DNA of 64,000 nt from Limnanthes douglasii subsp. nivea (GCA_036936605.1 JAUPFV010000002.1:130804376-130868375), one strand, 5' to 3'; numbered from the stretch's first letter, positions 19,366-31,350 are shown. Numbers and translations: made by a program. Notes: generated by a model not told the origin, from the sequence alone.

Positions 19366-21863
19366 TCAACTTAACATAACTACAACAAGTACAATAAGAA
19401 GAACGACTAGCCAAGAAGAAAACAATTGCAACACTTGTTCTCTCCACTGAAGCGCACCCTCTAAATCTTGACGTATAGGCAATATGTTCAAAGATCGAAT
19501 TGTCTCCAACATTCTATGGTTCATGGTGTGTGGGGGTGGGCTGATCGTATGCCAACCATACTCACCCAAGTACCTCTAGTACATGTTCGTCGCCGATTGT
19601 CTTTAAGTATCGACGATAACGGTCAACCGATCCTCTAGAAGTAAATGCTGACGCCAATCTTGCCACGCACTCACACGCCACGTATATCGAGCCAGACCTC
19701 CATTCTTGTAACCAAGTCTAAGTACAAGTGGGAGTTCGGGTTCATCCTGAACCCGTCCAAACTAGCGCATAACGCGATCGGGCATATATCCCTCCACAAT
19801 GCTCATCATCTGCAAAGGGTAAGCGATGGTGTGGATCTCTTGCACAGGGAACTGAACCCTGATACCCTCATATGGCTCAAACACAACCTGTTCAAAATAA
19901 AATAAAACATTGAATACATAATAGAATATGACTTAGTATAATTATGTAACTTACTAATAAATAAAATCACTTACATGTGTCTCCTTCAGATCCAAAAGAA
20001 GAGTATGCATCGTCGATTTGGGGCGGATGTTTGTTCCTATAATCCTCTTAAGTAGCCACTTTACAATCCTTGGCTGCCTTGCGACATGATCTGCGTTCTT
20101 GGGGGCTCTAAATACAGGGAAATGATCGTAAATCTAGCACTCTAGCATGGCGACAAATTTGTAAATGTTATGCTTCGATACTTTTGAAACATCATCCAAA
20201 CCACGGAACAAAAAGGCCAATGCACTAGTACCCCATGCGATATCCCATAACCCGGAGTCCACGTTCTCCAATCCATATAAGTAATCATCCTTGACATTTT
20301 TCTAACTAGTATCCGCAAATAAAGTGCAACCAAATAAGAACATCAGGTATGCTCGTGATACTTGGCAAATAATGTACGGATCAGTCTGCTCGATGTAGCC
20401 TCTTTTTGTAAACGTTTTTCGCAGCCAATTTATCTTAAAGCCAACGCATCTCGTGGATTGGATCTCAGCGCGGACCTCTTCAACGCTCAACCCCAACATA
20501 GTTGTGTACTAGTTGTCTGCCTCATCACATGGAACCATGACAACGTCTAAAGTCCAACTAACTACAGGGAGACCTGTATTGCAGCTAACATCGTCTAGAG
20601 TAATGGTCATCTCCCTAAAGCTGAATTGAAACGTGTTAATCTCCTGATGCCAACGCTCAACGAATACCTCATCCAGTACAGAGTGTGTGAAGTACTAATG
20701 CAAGTGAGCAATAAAAGGTCCGAAATGAGTCTGTGCCAAGTGCCGCTCCACCTCCGGCTGAGCACTAAGATCCCACATGTATAACACATTATAATGTGCA
20801 TGGATTCCTAACGACGTGCAAGCCTGCAAATAAAAAACTAAGACAGACATCAATCAAAGTAAAATGTAACTACAAATACCATATAATAATTTGATATTGA
20901 CCTGCCCGATAAAGACGTGGAATGCCTCATATTCTGTATCGTCAGGAAAGAGAGGTATTTTATTGCATTTCAAAAATGCAAACATCTTCCACCGCTCCTC
21001 AGTGTGTATGGTATCAATATGCTCCGCGTCCAGGACATCCTGCTCGGGATCTCCAGTAACCTTATCACTAACTGGTAGTGGACGTGAAGTACTAGTATGC
21101 ATAGGGGGTGGTGAAAGAGTAGCGGGCGGTGGTGATCGGTGGACATGTGGTGCATCCCGTCGTGATATGCCTCCATGAGTATCATCAACTGTTTTTTCAA
21201 GAGTTTTATCATTTCTATTCCCATGGTTACTGCGGCGCAACGACCGATCGGAACTGATCATCTCCGCATCTTCCTCCTTCAAACATTCAGTGTCTGTGTT
21301 CTTCGTCGATGATCGTCTGTGTTTATTTTCACGGACTCTTTCATCTTCAACGGCCCTTACCGTCTTCAAATTCTTCCCCAGGTGAATCCCCCTTGATCCC
21401 GAGTGAAGCACCCTTGACCGAAAATGGCCATCGGGTCATGGATCGACAAAATCGGACCTGGAAAACAAGGTTAATATTATCCTAAAACATACAATACAAT
21501 CCATAAACCTAAAAAACAATCCACAAACTAAACCTAAAAATCCATATAAAAAACATTTCGTACTTAAAAAAACTATAAAAAAAATATTTAAAAAAAATCA
21601 GTAAATTCATGGATGCGCACCATAGGTGCACGGCCCCAGTACCATAGGTACAGACCTTACACACCGATGGGGTGCGCCAGACACCTAATTCCTAAAATTA
21701 ACCTTATATGTACCCTAACTTTACCCTAAATTCTAAATCCTAACTAAAACCTAAGATACTAACACAAATTCCAAACCAAAATCACATAATTATATCCTAA
21801 ATAGCTTAGAAATTGAAGTTAAAAAACTTACTTTGTAAGTGGTTGATCTTTTTTTTTCACCAT
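19366..21863 (-). pseudogene. MULE-borne plant mobile domain (PMD / MAIN-like) gene, four exons
   Basis: Start ATG 21863 (MVKKKDQPLT). Exon 1 is 21832-21863 (donor GTAAGT); exon 2 is 20902-21457 (acceptor TTTTCCAG; donor GTCAAT); exon 3 is 19975-20823 (acceptor TTTGCAG; donor GTAAGT); exon 4 starts at 19887 (acceptor TTTTGAACAG) and runs to about 19366. Phases match across all junctions. The PMD domain is in exon 3: MWDLSAQPEVERHLAQTHFG, VERWHQEINTFQFSFREMT, MLGLSVEEVRAEIQSTRC, SRAYLMFLFGCTLFADTS. Exon 4 has YEGIRVQFPVQEIHTIAYP. PMDs occur both in transposons and as host MAIN-like genes. Stops: TGA in exon 2 (probably from CGA), four TAG in exon 3, and TAG, TAA and TAG in exon 4, so it is dead. 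Confidence 0.85.
21602..21690 (-). repeat. GGTGCAC motif cluster in PMD intron 1
   Basis: It contains gcgcaccataggtgcacgg, agtaccataggtacagac and cacaccgatggggtgcgcc, the same motif family as in transposase intron 1 and the intergenic cluster. It lies inside the intron between exon 1 (21832-21863) and exon 2. Confidence 0.65.
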
Positions 21864-22111
21864 GACGGAGGAGGAGAAAGGGAGGAAGAGGAGGAGGTGT
21901 TGTGGTTCACCGGAAAAGTTAGAGAGAGGTTTGAGGTTTTAGAGAGAAGAGGGGGTTAGGATTGTAGAGAGAAGTGAAAGGAGCGAAGAAAGTGGGAGAG
22001 AGTTGGAGAAAAAATTGAGATGGTTGAACGTTAGAAAAAAAAAAGCTTATATCCGAAAATGATATTTTCGTCAAAATTTGAATCAACTTATACCGCTTGT
22101 GAGTAAACTCA

Positions 22112-22157
22112 AAACTGGATAAACTTAAACCAGTTTTGGGTACCTGTAGTTTGACCA
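22112..22157 (-). repeat. Right terminal inverted repeat of the MULE
   Basis: Partner of 14205-14250. It lies about 250 nt upstream of the PMD start codon, as the left repeat lies about 280 nt upstream of the transposase start. Confidence 0.65.
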
Positions 22158-22166
22158 TTTATAATA

Positions 22167-23173
22167 TTAATATTACGTTTTTTTAAACCTTCAATTGTTT
22201 TTATAAATCTTTTAATTTTAAAATTATGGTTTTAAATTTTTAATTTGATAAAATCTAACACGGATAAGTCGGGTGTTGATAAAAAGGATGCAAAATCTAA
22301 TATATAGAGTCGTAGCATAACTGAAGCTATGGGGCTTTTTTGACGTGTTAGCAAGAGTTAGAATGAACTATAACTTCATCCACCCAAACTTGATCGTGGG
22401 TCATGTCTGCATACTCCTGAAGATGTAGACAAGCAGCGAAAAATTGGAGTTAAAACAATATTTTGCTTCCAACAAGATTCAGAACTAATTTAAAAACCTA
22501 TATTTATAGATTTTGTAATTTTATTAATTAATTTATAAATTTTTACCAACTTTAATAATTTAAAATAATAATTTTAAAATTTAATGACTAACTAAAAAAA
22601 TAATGTATGGACTATTCAGTTACTACTAACATCTCTGATTGTAACGGACATATTATGATTAACAACAACACAACGATCAAGGAAATTGGTGCCCTACAAA
22701 TGAGTCTTCATGTTTTTGATGCGGACATCTTTTTATTGTGACATTTTTATTGTATGTGCCACGGCATATAATGAGTGGCTAGGTGGGGATTGCTAGCTAA
22801 TACCTTTTCTGGAACCGATACAATAATTGAATACAATTATGAAATGAAAAAGGAGAAAGCAAAAGCTTAAAAAAATGCGACTCTATAATTTTGCAATTAT
22901 CAAACTTAAGTGCCGATTGGAAAAGAGCTGCACATGATAGTTATATATATTTGACATGGGATGATAAATTATTCTATTCGGTTTAAATTTAAATTTAAAT
23001 TTAAATTAGTTTATAACATTTTTTAGTTTTAGTTATATCGTCTATTATTTAGTTCAAATTTTAGAATATTATTTTAGTTTTAGTTTTAGTGTTATAGTTT
23101 ATTATCCGCGTCAACAAAAAATTATAATTTTTTTAATCTTTTTTATATAGTAATCTATTCTCTTTAACAATTA
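22167..23173. other. AT-rich intergenic DNA
   Basis: No coding similarity and no clear repeat, apart from a short 'taaatttaaatt' run near 22983-23006. Confidence 0.5.
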
Positions 23174-23183
23174 AAATATAAAA

Positions 23184-24150
23184 GGGTGAAGCTATTTCCT
23201 CCCTCACATTTTTTATTTTCTCCATATTTCAAAATGAAAAAAAAGACTTATCACTTGTTTTTACTATATTGTTCTCATTTTACCTTCTAATTTATAAGTT
23301 GATGTCATTAACCATTATGAAACCGTTATTTCAACAAACAAATTATTTAACCAAATTAAATCCAACATATATACCTTCTAAAATTAAACCCTAAAAACAA
23401 AAAAAAAACTTCAAATTTATTAAAGATTACTCATGGAAGAGGAAAACACCCAAAACTAAAAAATTTAACACCGGAGAACATCACTCAATCCACCAACAAG
23501 ATAATTTAATCTTGTTTTTTAGTTTTACTTTCATGTAACTTGAGAATCTCTGTTAAAAAAACATATTTTCGAAAATCCCGATTTGTGCAGGTTTTAGCGG
23601 AAAACAACTAATTCCGAGACACTAGCTAAGAATCAGGCGCTTTTTTCCAAGAAAAGAACACCTCATTCCGAGACGACATCTTAGAATTAAGTGAATTTCA
23701 TCTGTTTTAATAAACAATGGTGCATTTTTAAGTGTTGTTATTTTTTTAAAATAATGAATGATTTCTACCTTAGACGAATTCGAGAGAGACTGCCGTTTTT
23801 TGTCAAGATTAAAAGAGAAATCGATTAGTTGGCTATGGTTTGTTGTTTTTCAAGATTAGAAGAGAAATCTTGAAGAGGAGACCGTCTTTATAGTGGCTAG
23901 GCTAGGGTTAGGATTTATTGGAGATTGATGTGAGAAGCTAATAGGGCTGGTTTGGTGTACATAAGTTAATATGATGGAGATAGTTGGGATGGTGGTAGAA
24001 ATCGATGGAGTTGCTGGAGAATCAATGGGTTTGGAATAAAAATAAAGAAAAAGATAAATATGCTATTTCTTTTATAAAAGAAATAACAAAGTGAAGTTTC
24101 TTTTTATTTATGGAGGAAATAAAAAATTTGATGGAGGAAATAGCTTCACC
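23184..24150. mobile_element. Non-autonomous MULE-type element, 967 bp
   Basis: Terminal inverted repeats of about 41 nt. The left begins GGTGAAGCTATTTCCTCC (23185) and the right is its reverse complement, ending at 24150; they differ at about three positions. Identical 10-bp flanks AAATATAAAA (23174-23183 and 24151-24160) act as the target duplication. TIR length and a 9-10 bp TSD point to the Mutator superfamily. There is no ORF of note inside, so it must be mobilised in trans. Confidence 0.85.
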
Positions 24151-24160
24151 AAATATAAAA

Positions 24161-24870
24161 ACCATTTTTTGTCACATTTTTAAATTCTCAAAACTGTTTT
24201 AAACATTAAAAAATGTATATCATAATTTCAATTTTAGCATTCTTCTTTCAAATAAATGTCGTTACATCTAATGTATAATTTTAAATTTTATATACTTTTG
24301 GTATTCTTTAAAGATTAAAATAATTATTTACAAAAACTAAAAAAACTAATATATAAAAAAAACACATTTTCTTTAGCTTTTATCGGTTTAATTTTTTTTG
24401 GTGTACAAATAATTTAAGAAATCAGTTCCATGAATTTGTAAATTAATTAAAATTTTAAATAAAATTACAATTATATTTAATAATATTTAAAATAAGTCTA
24501 AACTAAATTTTTGTTTTAATGTTTCTTTTTTAAAAACTACTATTAATAATTAAAATATTTTAAATTAAAAAATAAATGAAAAATGATGTCAAAAACTAAA
24601 ATCCAATAAATCCAATACGTACAAATAAAATAAAGAATTACTGATTAACCCCATAAATTATCATAACTCTTATTAAATATTTATGTTTACACCCAAATAT
24701 TTTAAAGTTATTATAAAAATATTAACTAATATAAAAGTGTTATATATTTTAAATTTTATTAAAAATTATAAAACAAATGAGACAATTGCATATATTATTA
24801 TAAACGTATAACACTATAAGACGATAATATATAAAAAATATTATTTGGTAATATGTTTTATGTGTGATGA
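24161..24870. other. AT-rich intergenic DNA
   Basis: Very AT-rich with no gene or repeat that I can name. Confidence 0.5.
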
Positions 24871-24879
24871 GTTTTTTTG

Positions 24880-25690
24880 TGGAAAAAAACAACCAAAAGA
24901 AAGAAAATCATTGGAAAATGAAATAAAGTATAGTGGACGATAACTTGATGTGTTTTGGGAGTGTTAGTAGCAACTTGTCTAGTATGAAGAGTAGAATGTG
25001 AGATGAAGTTGAAGTGAGAGAATGTGGTATGATATAAAAGAAATAGTGGGAATAAGATATGAGGGTAAGTTGAATTAGTTGGCTATATAATATGAGAGTT
25101 AGTTTTTTTTAAGCAAAATATTTTATTTCAATTATAGATTTGAGCCTAAAAGGCTATACAAAGAAAATTAAGGGCCAAGAAGAAAGTGAATCCCTGCCCG
25201 GCATAATCCAAACCAAATAAAAACCCTAATTCATAAAAGACACTTCCTTCTATCTCTCTCTTCTATCTTCATCCGACCACTCTAGTCATAGATGAGAAGC
25301 AACACAAATCACCCAAAGAGAATGAACTAAATCCTCTGATTGATGCTAACATCATTCCCATGTTTTTCCTTTCATTCGAAATTCCATTCAGAAGACAGAG
25401 ACTACAGCGATAATATGAGAGTTAGTTATTAGACAATAAGTTAAAGAAGTAGAATTACTAAAGAGAATGAATAAATTGCAGAAAATGGAATAACCCTTAA
25501 CACTAAGAATTCATGTTCTATTTATATGCAGAACCTTGGTTAGGAATTTTTACGAGCTTCTCACCTTGCATGTATGGTTTTAAGCTTTACAAGTTCATTT
25601 TCTATGTGCAAAGACCTTATTTACGTACAGTTTTAGTCTAAAACCTACAAGAGCATTTCTAGAGGCACAATCAACATAAAGCCATATTTT
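24880..25690 (+). repeat. LTR-like repeat, copy A (interrupted by a retroposon)
   Basis: Homologous, with much divergence, to 28870-29370. Shared landmarks are 'gaaataaagta', 'gtgagagaatgtggtat', 'gttggct...atgagagttagtt', 'gattcatgttctatttata.g.agaacc' and 'tttagtctaaaa'. A 305-bp insertion (25105-25409) splits it. The conserved ctatttata could be a TATA box. No PBS was recognised, so LTR status is tentative. Confidence 0.5.
25105..25409 (-). mobile_element. 305-bp poly(A) retroposon with 18-bp target duplication
   Basis: Flanked by identical 18-bp copies ataatatgagagttagtt (25087-25104 and 25410-25427). On the minus strand it ends '..tgaaataaaatattttgctt' plus a short A run, with a polyadenylation signal AATAAA just before the tail. 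These are target-primed non-LTR features, so it is most likely a 5'-truncated LINE 3' end, or a processed transcript. It lies within LTR-like copy A. Confidence 0.8.
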
Positions 25691-28600
25691 GTAGGTTCTA
25701 ACATAATGAGCTAAGACTTTACGATTTGTGAAGTTATCGGTAACCCATCCCTAGTTTTTGTGAGATGATCGAGGGGGACTATATTCTTGAGTTGATTTTT
25801 TTTCCAAGATTTTTCCTGTACATGCTCGATCATGTTGGCCAAAGCTTGCACGACTTGGAATCTTGAAGCATGTCACCTATTATTTGTCGAGCCAAACTAA
25901 CAAGTTGATTACGGTTTGACTCGTGAGAGCTTTGAGATTTGTTGGTCATATTTTCAGCTTATTAAAAATTCTTCATTCTCCAACTCTTCTTTGATGACAA
26001 AAGGCTATATTTTTTCGTAGGATAAAAAATACAAGCATAAGTAGTATTTTATCTATTTTTTATTTCTTAATAATCGGTTATCTCATAGACAAAGTCTTCA
26101 ATCAAATTAAGATTTATATGAATTTGAGAAAAAGTATGTTAAAGTTGTTTCAATTTATCCGTGGAGGTTGTTATAATCGACGCGTGTGTTTAAAGATAAA
26201 CCATACACGTTAAAAAATGGAGTATTTATTATATAATTGAATCAATTTTTGTGATTTATTTATCTTTTGTTTGACATAATAATTTTGTTCTTCATTTGAA
26301 CTATTTTTCCCCATACTTCACTATTTTTATCCTCTATAAGATTTTTCTTATATAGTTTGCTCATTCTTTCAATATATTTAAAGTTTACTATTTTAAGTTA
26401 CAATTTCGCTTCTTCTTCTTAAGTCTTTTTCACTTAAGCCTAAGTTTCCTTAAAATGGTTAGAACTATGGTTTTGCTTATAAGCTATTCAAATGAAGAAG
26501 AGTATGAGCGATTTAATATTTATGGTAAAACTTTCAATGTCAAAGACTTCATCTCGTTGATAACTATCTACATAAGTAAGACACACTTTTAATACTAGTT
26601 GATACCAATAATGATACCAAAATAATATTTAATCTTCTCGATTACAACAAATAAAACATGGAAAATGAATTTATTTATGTTTCTGCGAATCGGGAGAGAA
26701 TCAAGAACAAACTGACATCATGATTGTCAAGGCTCTTAGAAACATTAAGTAAATATGTTAGTTTTATTTTCTTTATTTTTATATTTAATATTTTTGTGAT
26801 TTATTATCTTAATTTTGATCACCTCATCTTAAAAAAGATTAATTGCACTGGTATTTGTGTCCAGCTAAGAATAATTATGTTTATCGTGAGGATTTTATCA
26901 ACCAAAAATTGATAAATCTTCACTAATCATTTATGCTCTCGAAAAGCTTTCAAATTTAAGAATTTTGGCCAAATCTTATATAATTTGTGGTTGTCAATGC
27001 TTCTAGATGAGTTGTTGATGAGGTAAATAATTTGTCAACCAATGTTTAAATATCTGAAATGATAGTATTAGTATTCTATATTGCGCCTCATTCAAAGTAT
27101 TCATAATCCAAGAGATGAAATTCAAAGGTGTGGACTGCAAATGCTAGGCCTTCTCCCCTAAAAACTAATGCGGCCAAAATTTCTAACCCGAAGAGTAAAG
27201 TTTATAGGCCTACATTTTCAAAGGTTTTCGAAGGCATAATTGTAGTACAAAAATCAAAGATTGTTGATCATCCTTCTACCAAAACTCTAGAGCCCAATGT
27301 AGTTGATTTGGAGGGTAAATCGGTCAACCCAAAAAATAATATAGTCACTCATTTTGTTAAAATATATTTTGTATATATTTTATCTTCTAATGACTTGGGC
27401 ACCAATTGTTCTGACTTGAAGAGTAGAGAGGTCGTAGTAATGTCATTTTATTTATTCGGTTGTTAGAGATAAATGTAATAATTATAGCCTTGATATGGCC
27501 ATGAATTCTCCCTCAAATTCCCCAAAATAAATTGTTATAACTAAAGGTGGACTAAAAATTTCTAAGAAAACAACTCCTCTTGTTGGGAAGAGGAATGATA
27601 AACTCTCTGGAACTTTTGTTGCACTAAACAGCCATAAGCACTAAAAAACTAAAGTTATTGCCTATTTAGAATGGATAGTCAAAGATAAATAAATTTAATA
27701 AGATCAACAAGAAGAAGAGATAAAAAAAAGTTAAAATGATAATAAAGGGTTTTATCATTTCGGTTGTTGTTGTTGCACCTGTTGTAGTTACTTTTGGCTT
27801 ACCTTATGAGCCTTGATTTTGGTAATTCTATCTCGGCCTTGTAGGAACTTTAGGCAGTGGTTTTTTAATTTTGACTTGTACGATTATAACGTACTCATTA
27901 GCATTTTCATGTGGATCGTAAGAAAGGTAGGCATTTCGAAGTCGTGAAGTATGCCTCTCATAGTCTTGTTCCTTTCATTGACTCTTCCACTTGAGCCAAC
28001 AAATATCCAAACTTTCTATATTATTTTTCATAATATTTGTTACTAAAAGTTATGGAAAAATTGTATGTATGTAATCTATAAAGCGTACTCGATTATAGAA
28101 ATCTTCTAAATTATTTTTTGTTTAAACATACTAATTAGTCTACTGCCGAAGACTATCTTTCGGTTGATTCTTGCAATGAATGATATAGTCATAATATATA
28201 TTGATTAACTTATATCAAATAAAATAATTCTTAAATGCACTCCACAACATGTTGAAGTTTTGGATGTTGCTTAGAGGGATCTGGTTAAATCATGTCACTG
28301 TGGTGCATGTGAAATCATCGAGAGTGTTTAGAACATAAGCCTATATGGTGATTCGGTCTCATATACTATCTATTTTTTCCATCTTGTATTAATTAAAATT
28401 TGGTGGAAATTTTACGTATAATATTCGTAGAGTTAATGGAGTAATGACAAAGCTGAATCTCGGTTAAGAAAGAAATAATTCGGATAGTTTTGGCTTGCTA
28501 ACCCAGCAAAAAGATGCATTATTTTCGACGATTGGCCAAGTTAGGATTCTATCATCAGATCTAAGCACAAAGGAAGTGGCATCATCTCTTTTGATCTAAT

Positions 28601-28869
28601 TTTTAACATCTTCAAGGAAATGAACGACATAATGTGGAGTTTATCATCGTGTTGGGTCGATATCTGCCACCAAATTTCTAATTATTCGTATCTCATCTAT
28701 GTGGCTTTATCTTATGTCGTCTAGTTGTTATTGGGTGTGTATATTAGTGGTAACAGTAACCCCTTGCACAAATATCATCTTTAAACTTACAGATATTAGG
28801 GACACTGTCATTATTTTGTTCTTTTGGTAAAACTAGTAAAAGCTGTAAAGATAAATGTTTGAATAAGTT
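25691..28869. other. Weakly coding-like stretch between LTR-like copies; possible LINE 5' debris
   Basis: No domain can be named with confidence. An open stretch 27128-27466 (VWTANARPSPLKTNAAKISN) and downstream text could be a decayed LINE ORF1. Positions 28420-28760 (MKAFDN-type motifs absent; contains EMNDIMWSLSSCWVDIC) faintly resemble a LINE endonuclease region. These are suggestions from position and flavour only. Confidence 0.25.
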
Positions 28870-29370
28870 TTTGAAATTAAGGTTTTGTCCTTGTAGAAAT
28901 ATCGTGAGAAGGAGATAAAATCAGTGAAAATTGAAATAAAGTAAAATGGCTGAGAGTTTGATGGGTTCTGCAATGGTTGGTCAGATCTTATCTAGTGAGA
29001 AAGAATAGATTAGTATGTGAGCTTGAGGTGAGCGAACATGGTATCAAAATAGAGGAAGTAATGGAAACAAGTGCTAGGAGAAGTAGATTTAGTTGGCTGT
29101 AAAACATGAGAGCTAGTTAATATCCAAAAGGCTAGAGAGATAGAATTTTTATAATATAAATAATAAATTTAAAATTGAAGGATCTCAACCGTAGAGATTC
29201 ATGTTCTATTTATAAGTAGAACCCTGAAAATAAGTGGTTATGGATATATGCCTCCAACTTTAAAATTATGTTATATAATTTTAATTCTTACAAACTCATT
29301 TCGATCCAAAAACTTTATTTACTTACAAATTTAATCTAAAAATCTTATTGTAACATTTTTAGTATCAAAT
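28870..29370 (+). repeat. LTR-like repeat, copy B
   Basis: About 500 bp, partner of copy A at 24880-25690 in the same orientation, and lacking the 305-bp insertion. If the two are LTRs of one element it would span about 4.5 kb. Alternatively both are solo copies of one family. Confidence 0.5.
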
Positions 29371-29579
29371 TATATTTATCATATTGTTTGATAAACCGAA
29401 ACATAACGTGTTTAATCTATATAATTTATCATCTTAGTATACTCTTAGTATTATTAATATAGCACACAATATTTATATTAGAAAAAAAATTATTTTTAAA
29501 TGTAAATAACATTTTTCAGATGATCTATATACTTTATTGATAATAAGATCTTTTATTCTCATGTATATTATGCAGGTTG

Positions 29580-30910
29580 GTTTCAACTCATTAAATTTGT
29601 GTTTTTTTACAGGGAAAGTATATTGGTTTTCGATTTCTATTCTCCCTGCTAGAGTTCTTAAGTCTCTATGTCGTTTCCTCTAGTTTATCTATGAGATGAA
29701 GATTACAAGTGCGAAAGTGGCTTTGTATTTTGTGATATTGACCTTTCCTGAAGGCGTGCTTTGGATTATAGACAAAAAAAATTGGAATTACGCGGTTATC
29801 CTTAAACATTTATGGTCCATTGTTAGTAAAAATAACAACTATATATGTGTGAGTGATTAACTGTAAGAGGATTAAGGACAATAACTGATGGTCTTTAAAT
29901 ATTGGTTATTATCCTTTCTAAGAAAAAATTGAAATCTTAGTGCCCTCACAAGTAAGTTGTACACGATTGCGAATGGTAACAAGGAGAGTACATCCTTCTG
30001 GTTTGAACGCTGGTTGCTTTCAACCTCTTTGGTAAACCACTACATGCATAGTATTATTCGAGATTCTCTTGTTGGAGCAATTTCAAGGTCCCTGATATCA
30101 TTCAAGATGATAGATGGAATTGACCGATGCAATTAAGCTCGATCAGTGCTATAAATCATTGTAACTTACAGGAGACTAACCATATCATTCTCTCTCCTTC
30201 CTCTAAACATCAACTATGTTGATGTGCATTGTTTATCCCCACAGATAGGAAATATTAATTTAACTATTAGAGACACTTACGATGTGATATGTACCCCTCA
30301 ACCCTATTGATGGATGGGGTGGGTTGATATGACATGAATATAATATCTTCATCATTCCCTCATCCTTTGGCTTGTCATCGTCGGTAAGTTATCAATCCTG
30401 GTTAAGCTCATTAGTTGGACATTTACTCCCCTCCTAATGTTCTATACAATACCAGTGACGAATTTATCAACCATATCCTCTGTGAGTGTACATATACTCA
30501 TGATATCTGGATTGCTGCCAACTCCAAGTTTGGGTTCATTTTTCTTTACAAGGATTGGCCTTCCGGGTATCGGATGGCTGGGAATCAGTTTTCCTCCGAT
30601 AATCGTAATATTTGGTGTGTCTCTCTGCTTTGGTGTGGTCATTTAACACGTCTGCCATGAGAAGAACTCTAAAATATTTTTGGCTCTCCTCCCGTCATTT
30701 CCTCGACGGCAGCACACCGTGTGCTTTCTTCCGGTGTAATCTTGTATTCTTGTTTTTCACTTATGGTATTTTGGTTGCATGATGTTTTACGTTGGCTGAT
30801 GCTGGTGTTTCCGTCTTTGGTTTTCCTCTGCCTTCGCCATAATGCTTGTTTTTAACTTCCCTCCATCTGGGAAAGATGTGGTAGTCCACCGATTTTTTGG
30901 TTCAAAGTCC
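29580..30910 (+). pseudogene. LINE (L1-like) ORF2 C-terminal remnant with zf-RVT
   Basis: Decayed C-terminal part of a plant LINE reverse transcriptase. Recognisable parts are TGKVYWFSISILPARVLKSL (about 29610), GVLWIIDKKNWNYAVILKHLW (about 29750, matching the usual GGLGIRDLKxWNxAxxxKxLW segment), FWFERWLLSTSLVNHYM (about 29995), and a zinc-binding zf-RVT piece FINHILCECTYTHDIW (about 30460-30510). Many stops and shifts. RT catalytic motifs are absent, so this is a 3' fragment. The 30700-30910 part is probably LINE 3' UTR. Confidence 0.72.
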
Positions 30911-31350
30911 TTTTTAAACAACCTCTCTATTGTTGGTTGGGTTTTGTTGTTTTTTTATTTTTTTATTTAGTCTTTTTTACCACTTCGATTTTTACATTTT
31001 TGTTTATTTTTTTTTGTTATAGGATTAGTCTTGCTAAAGTTACATTCTCATCGAATTTTTTTGTACTCACGACTTCTCATCTCTATTTTTATATTTATTT
31101 ACTACATTTTTAACCAAAAACAATAATTGTTTAATAACTATTATTTTTCTGTATTAATTTTATTGTGATTGTATTATTTTTAGTAGAATTTTATGTGAAT
31201 TTAAATTAGGGAGACTTACTTATAAAGACCCGTTACACAAAGTATTACGGATAAAAGCCTAAATTTTTTAAAAGACTTTATACATTTATTACCCTTTTAT
31301 ATAAAATCCACTAACCAACTTCTCTTTCTTTCTTTCTTTTTAATTTTAAT
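30911..31350. other. T-rich intergenic DNA
   Basis: Long T runs near 30945-30970 and 31005-31020; no gene. Confidence 0.45.

Larger units (their letters stand above)
14205..22157 (+). mobile_element. Near-complete Mutator-like element, about 7.95 kb
   Basis: Borders rest on an identical 9-bp flanking repeat TTTATAATA at 14196-14204 and 22158-22166, and on diverged terminal inverted repeats that align without gaps (left '..ACCAAAATGTGGTTTAAG', right on the minus strand '..ACCCAAAACTGGTTTAAG'). A 9-bp duplication is typical of MULEs. Inside are a transposase gene (14532-17933, plus), a small ORF (18208-18483, minus) and a PMD gene (19366-21863, minus). The flanking repeat is AT-only, so some chance remains, but its position next to the TIR match makes the border likely. 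Confidence 0.78.

Noticed and set aside
27128..27466. 112-codon ORF considered as a host gene
   Set aside because: It opens on a GTG codon, no family could be named and surrounding frames are broken; LINE debris is at least as likely.
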